Below, piece after piece: positions 60,594 through 64,000 of a stretch of 64,000 nucleotides of DNA. The notes beneath the pieces were generated by a model that saw nothing but the letters and a program-made list of their open reading frames with translations, was not told the origin of the DNA and did not search any database. Every line of letters begins with the position of its first letter. The first letter of the stretch is position 1. This stretch comes from Alitabrizicola rongguiensis (lineage in GTDB: Bacteria > Pseudomonadota > Alphaproteobacteria > Rhodobacterales > Rhodobacteraceae): NCBI RefSeq assembly GCF_021491355.1, contig NZ_JAKENF010000003.1, positions 372,001-436,000 of the forward strand, read 5' to 3'. A program made the position numbers and the translations under genes.

Positions 60594-61598
60594 ATGAATC
60601 CCGCGATCCAGGCAGTTCTGACCGTAGCCATCGGCGTCGGCGGATGCGTTCTCTACTTCTGGCTGTCGAACCTCTTCCTCGACAAGGTCCTGTATCCGCC
60701 GCGTGGGCCGAATGCCGGGCGGAACATCAACCGCGCTAACATGATCCGGCCCTGGCTGTTCCTGTTGCCAGCGATGATCGCGCTTGGCCTCTACCTTGCC
60801 TATCCGGTCTTCGCGACCTTCTGGCTGTCGCTCCACAAGGATGTCGGCGCGACCAAGCAGTTCGTCGGCCTCGACAATTACCGCCAGATGATGACCGAGG
60901 GCAAATTCTGGGAATCCATGCGCAACAACATGCTGTGGCTGATCGTCGTTCCGGCGATGGCCACCGCCTTCGGACTTCTGGCCGCGCAACTGACCGACCG
61001 GCTGAAATGGGGCAACTTCGCCAAGTCGATGATCTTCATGCCGATGGCGATCAGCTTTGTCGGTGCCTCGGTGATCTGGAAGCTGATCTATGACTCGCGC
61101 CCGGCGGGGCAGGAGCAGATCGGCATCCTGAACGCGGTCTATGTCTGGATGACCGGCAATGATCCGCAGCAATGGCTGCAGATCCCGTTCTGGAACAACC
61201 TGTTCCTGATGGTGGTGCTGGTCTGGATCCAGGCAGGCTTCGCCATGGTGATCCTGTCGGCCGCCCTGCGCGGCATTCCGGAAGAAACCATCGAGGCGGC
61301 GATCCTCGACGGGGCAGGACCGTTCCAGATCTTCTTCAAGATAAAGGTCCCGCAGATCATGCCGACCATCGTCGTCGTCTGGACCACGATCACCATCACC
61401 GTGCTCAAGGTCTTCGACATCGTGCTGGCCATGACCAACGGCCAGTGGGAGACGCAGGTTCTGGCAAACTACATGTACGACAAGTTCTTCCGCGCCTTCG
61501 ACGTGGGCGTGGGCTCGGCGGCGGCGATGATCATCATGCTTCTGGTGACGCCGATCCTGGTGTGGAACGTCCACAACGCCCGGAAGGAGATGCGCTGA
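60594..61598 (+). CDS. aglF: Alpha-glucoside ABC transporter permease AglF
   Basis: AglF is one of two inner-membrane channel subunits (MalF-like, 334 residues). It has about seven hydrophobic helices and the permease signature loop EETIEAAILDGAGPFQIFFKIKVPQIMPT, split here as EETIEAAILDGAGPFQIF and FKIKVPQIMP, which contacts the ATPase. An N-terminal helix is followed by RPWLFLLPAMIALGLYLAYP. Its stop and the aglG start share one base (TGATG), so both permeases are made in step. An aglK ATPase is not in the window. Confidence 0.92.
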   Translation: MNPAIQAVLTVAIGVGGCVLYFWLSNLFLDKVLYPPRGPNAGRNINRANMIRPWLFLLPAMIALGLYLAYPVFATFWLSLHKDVGATKQFVGLDNYRQMMTEGKFWESMRNNMLWLIVVPAMATAFGLLAAQLTDRLKWGNFAKSMIFMPMAISFVGASVIWKLIYDSRPAGQEQIGILNAVYVWMTGNDPQQWLQIPFWNNLFLMVVLVWIQAGFAMVILSAALRGIPEETIEAAILDGAGPFQIFFKIKVPQIMPTIVVVWTTITITVLKVFDIVLAMTNGQWETQVLANYMYDKFFRAFDVGVGSAAAMIIMLLVTPILVWNVHNARKEMR

Positions 61599-62737
61599 TG
61601 GAAAACATCGCCGGTCAGAAATCGGGTCTCAGCTGGGCTGTCCAGATCTCGACGATCCTTCTCGTGCTCCTCTGGGTGCTGCCGACCTTCGGCCTGTTCG
61701 TGTCGTCCTTCCGCACCACCGACCAGATTTCCACGAGCGGCTGGTGGCGGGCGCTGTCCACGCAGGAGCGCCAGCTCCCACCGATCCGGGTGGAAGGCAC
61801 CGAGACGCAGAAAGACGGTCTCTTCGTGATCGACGGCACCCTCTTTCCGAAGGGCGGCACGACCGTAAGCGCCTGGGGCACCAGTTCGAAAGAGCCGACG
61901 GCCTACGAGGCAGGCGCGACGGCTGAGTTGAACGACGGGGTGACGCTGAGCGTGAAAGAGGATGGCACCTTCACGCTGACCTCGCCGACATCGACCGCCG
62001 ACATGCGCCTGCCGCGGATCTTCACCACAGCCTCGGCTCCGCCAGAATTCACGCTGAACAACTATTCCAACGTCATCTTCAGCCCGCTCGCGGGGCAGAG
62101 CATCGGCCAGGCCTTCCTCAACACGGCCACGGTGGCGATCCCCGCCACGATCATCCCGATCCTGATCGCCGCCTTCGCTGCCTATGCGCTGGCCTGGATG
62201 GAGTTCCCCGGTCGGGCGCTTCTGGTGGCGGCGGTTGTGGCGCTTCTTGTCGTGCCGCTGCAACTGGCGCTGAGCCCGCTTCTTCAGTTCCATAACTGGA
62301 TCGGGATCGGGAAGGGCTACCTCGGCATCTGGCTGGCCCATACCGGCTTTGGCCTGCCGCTCGCCATCTACCTTCTGCGCAACTACATGGTCGGCCTGCC
62401 GCGCGACATCATCGAGAATGCGCGGGTGGATGGGGCGACCGAGTTCCAGATCTTCACCAAGATCATCCTGCCGCTGTCCTTTCCGGCGCTGGCAAGCTTT
62501 GCGATCTTCCAGTTCCTTTGGACCTGGAACGACCTTCTGGTGGCGCTGGTGTTCCTGGGCACCGGCAATGACCAGCAGGTGCTGACGGCCAACCTCGTGA
62601 ACCTGATGGGCAGCCGGGGCGGCGACTGGGAGATCCTTGCAACCTCGGCCTTCGTGTCGATCCTCGTGCCGCTGATCGTGTTCTTCTCGCTTCAGCGGTT
62701 CCTCGTGCGCGGCCTTCTGGCCGGCTCGGTCAAGTAA
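61598..62737 (+). CDS. aglG: Alpha-glucoside ABC transporter permease AglG
   Basis: This is the second permease (MalG-like, 379 residues). The ATPase-contacting loop is PRDIIENARVDGATEFQIF. Between the first helix (about residues 14-36) and the second, there is a roughly 100-residue periplasmic segment, longer than in MalG but usual for AglG proteins. The ATG at 61598 follows AAGGAG and overlaps the aglF stop. The long frame extending upstream of it is the aglF overlap, not extra coding sequence. Ten bases separate it from aglA. Confidence 0.92.
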   Translation: MENIAGQKSGLSWAVQISTILLVLLWVLPTFGLFVSSFRTTDQISTSGWWRALSTQERQLPPIRVEGTETQKDGLFVIDGTLFPKGGTTVSAWGTSSKEPTAYEAGATAELNDGVTLSVKEDGTFTLTSPTSTADMRLPRIFTTASAPPEFTLNNYSNVIFSPLAGQSIGQAFLNTATVAIPATIIPILIAAFAAYALAWMEFPGRALLVAAVVALLVVPLQLALSPLLQFHNWIGIGKGYLGIWLAHTGFGLPLAIYLLRNYMVGLPRDIIENARVDGATEFQIFTKIILPLSFPALASFAIFQFLWTWNDLLVALVFLGTGNDQQVLTANLVNLMGSRGGDWEILATSAFVSILVPLIVFFSLQRFLVRGLLAGSVK

Positions 62738-62746
62738 ACGGAAACA

Positions 62747-64000
<1,254 letters not shown>

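Overview
The window reads as an ordinary stretch of chromosome from a high-GC alphaproteobacterium of the Rhodobacteraceae (Rhodobacter/Paracoccus-like). The best marker is the gene order dusB(nifR3)-ntrB-ntrC-ntrY-ntrX-trkA-trkH-hfq-hflX at 20.9-32.8 kb. It includes an NtrC that lacks the sigma-54 contact loop, as known for Rhodobacter capsulatus. The DUF6477/DUF6456 pair and two kinds of structured intergenic repeat point the same way. I saw no rRNA, tRNA, CRISPR array, prophage or insertion sequence.

Layout. 1-2.3 kb: end of a TRAP transporter operon (dctQM). 2.4-3.4 kb: an unrecognised membrane protein in an AT-richer patch. 3.5-20.7 kb: housekeeping and accessory genes, namely guaA, nat, an MttB-family methyltransferase, DUF6477/DUF6456, aqpZ, lipA, an Fsr-like exporter, an acyl-CoA ligase, a secreted esterase, a COQ10-like protein, hpt, two cytochromes c, a GST, and the translationally coupled ispDF-pgpA-cinA. 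20.9-32.8 kb: the nitrogen-regulation/potassium/RNA-chaperone supercluster. 32.9-47.8 kb: a GNAT-ACT fusion, a penicillin-acylase-type hydrolase, a HIBADH-family dehydrogenase, a SYLF lipoprotein, hemB, mfd, a drug exporter, a DsbA-family protein, and an acyl-CoA ligase facing an XRE-cupin regulator. A broken immunity-like gene end and an entericidin follow. 47.9-55.5 kb: an orphan YejA-like binding protein, a candidate small RNA, bdhA-patatin, DUF502, psuKG, a lytic transglycosylase lipoprotein and a CoxG-like protein. 55.5-64 kb: an alpha-glucoside locus, with glk-GH1-lacI facing aglE-aglF-aglG-aglA. Uptake, hydrolysis and glucose phosphorylation are encoded together, with LacI-type operators between the two arms.

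Many neighbours are joined by 1-4 base stop/start overlaps, so several operons are clear. No large unknown multi-gene system is apparent. The most interesting undescribed elements are small: a probable orphan sRNA with its own terminator at 49.8 kb, a two-hairpin repeat present twice with compensatory base changes, and an hflX whose conserved N-terminus is reachable only from a CTG codon overlapping the hfq stop.
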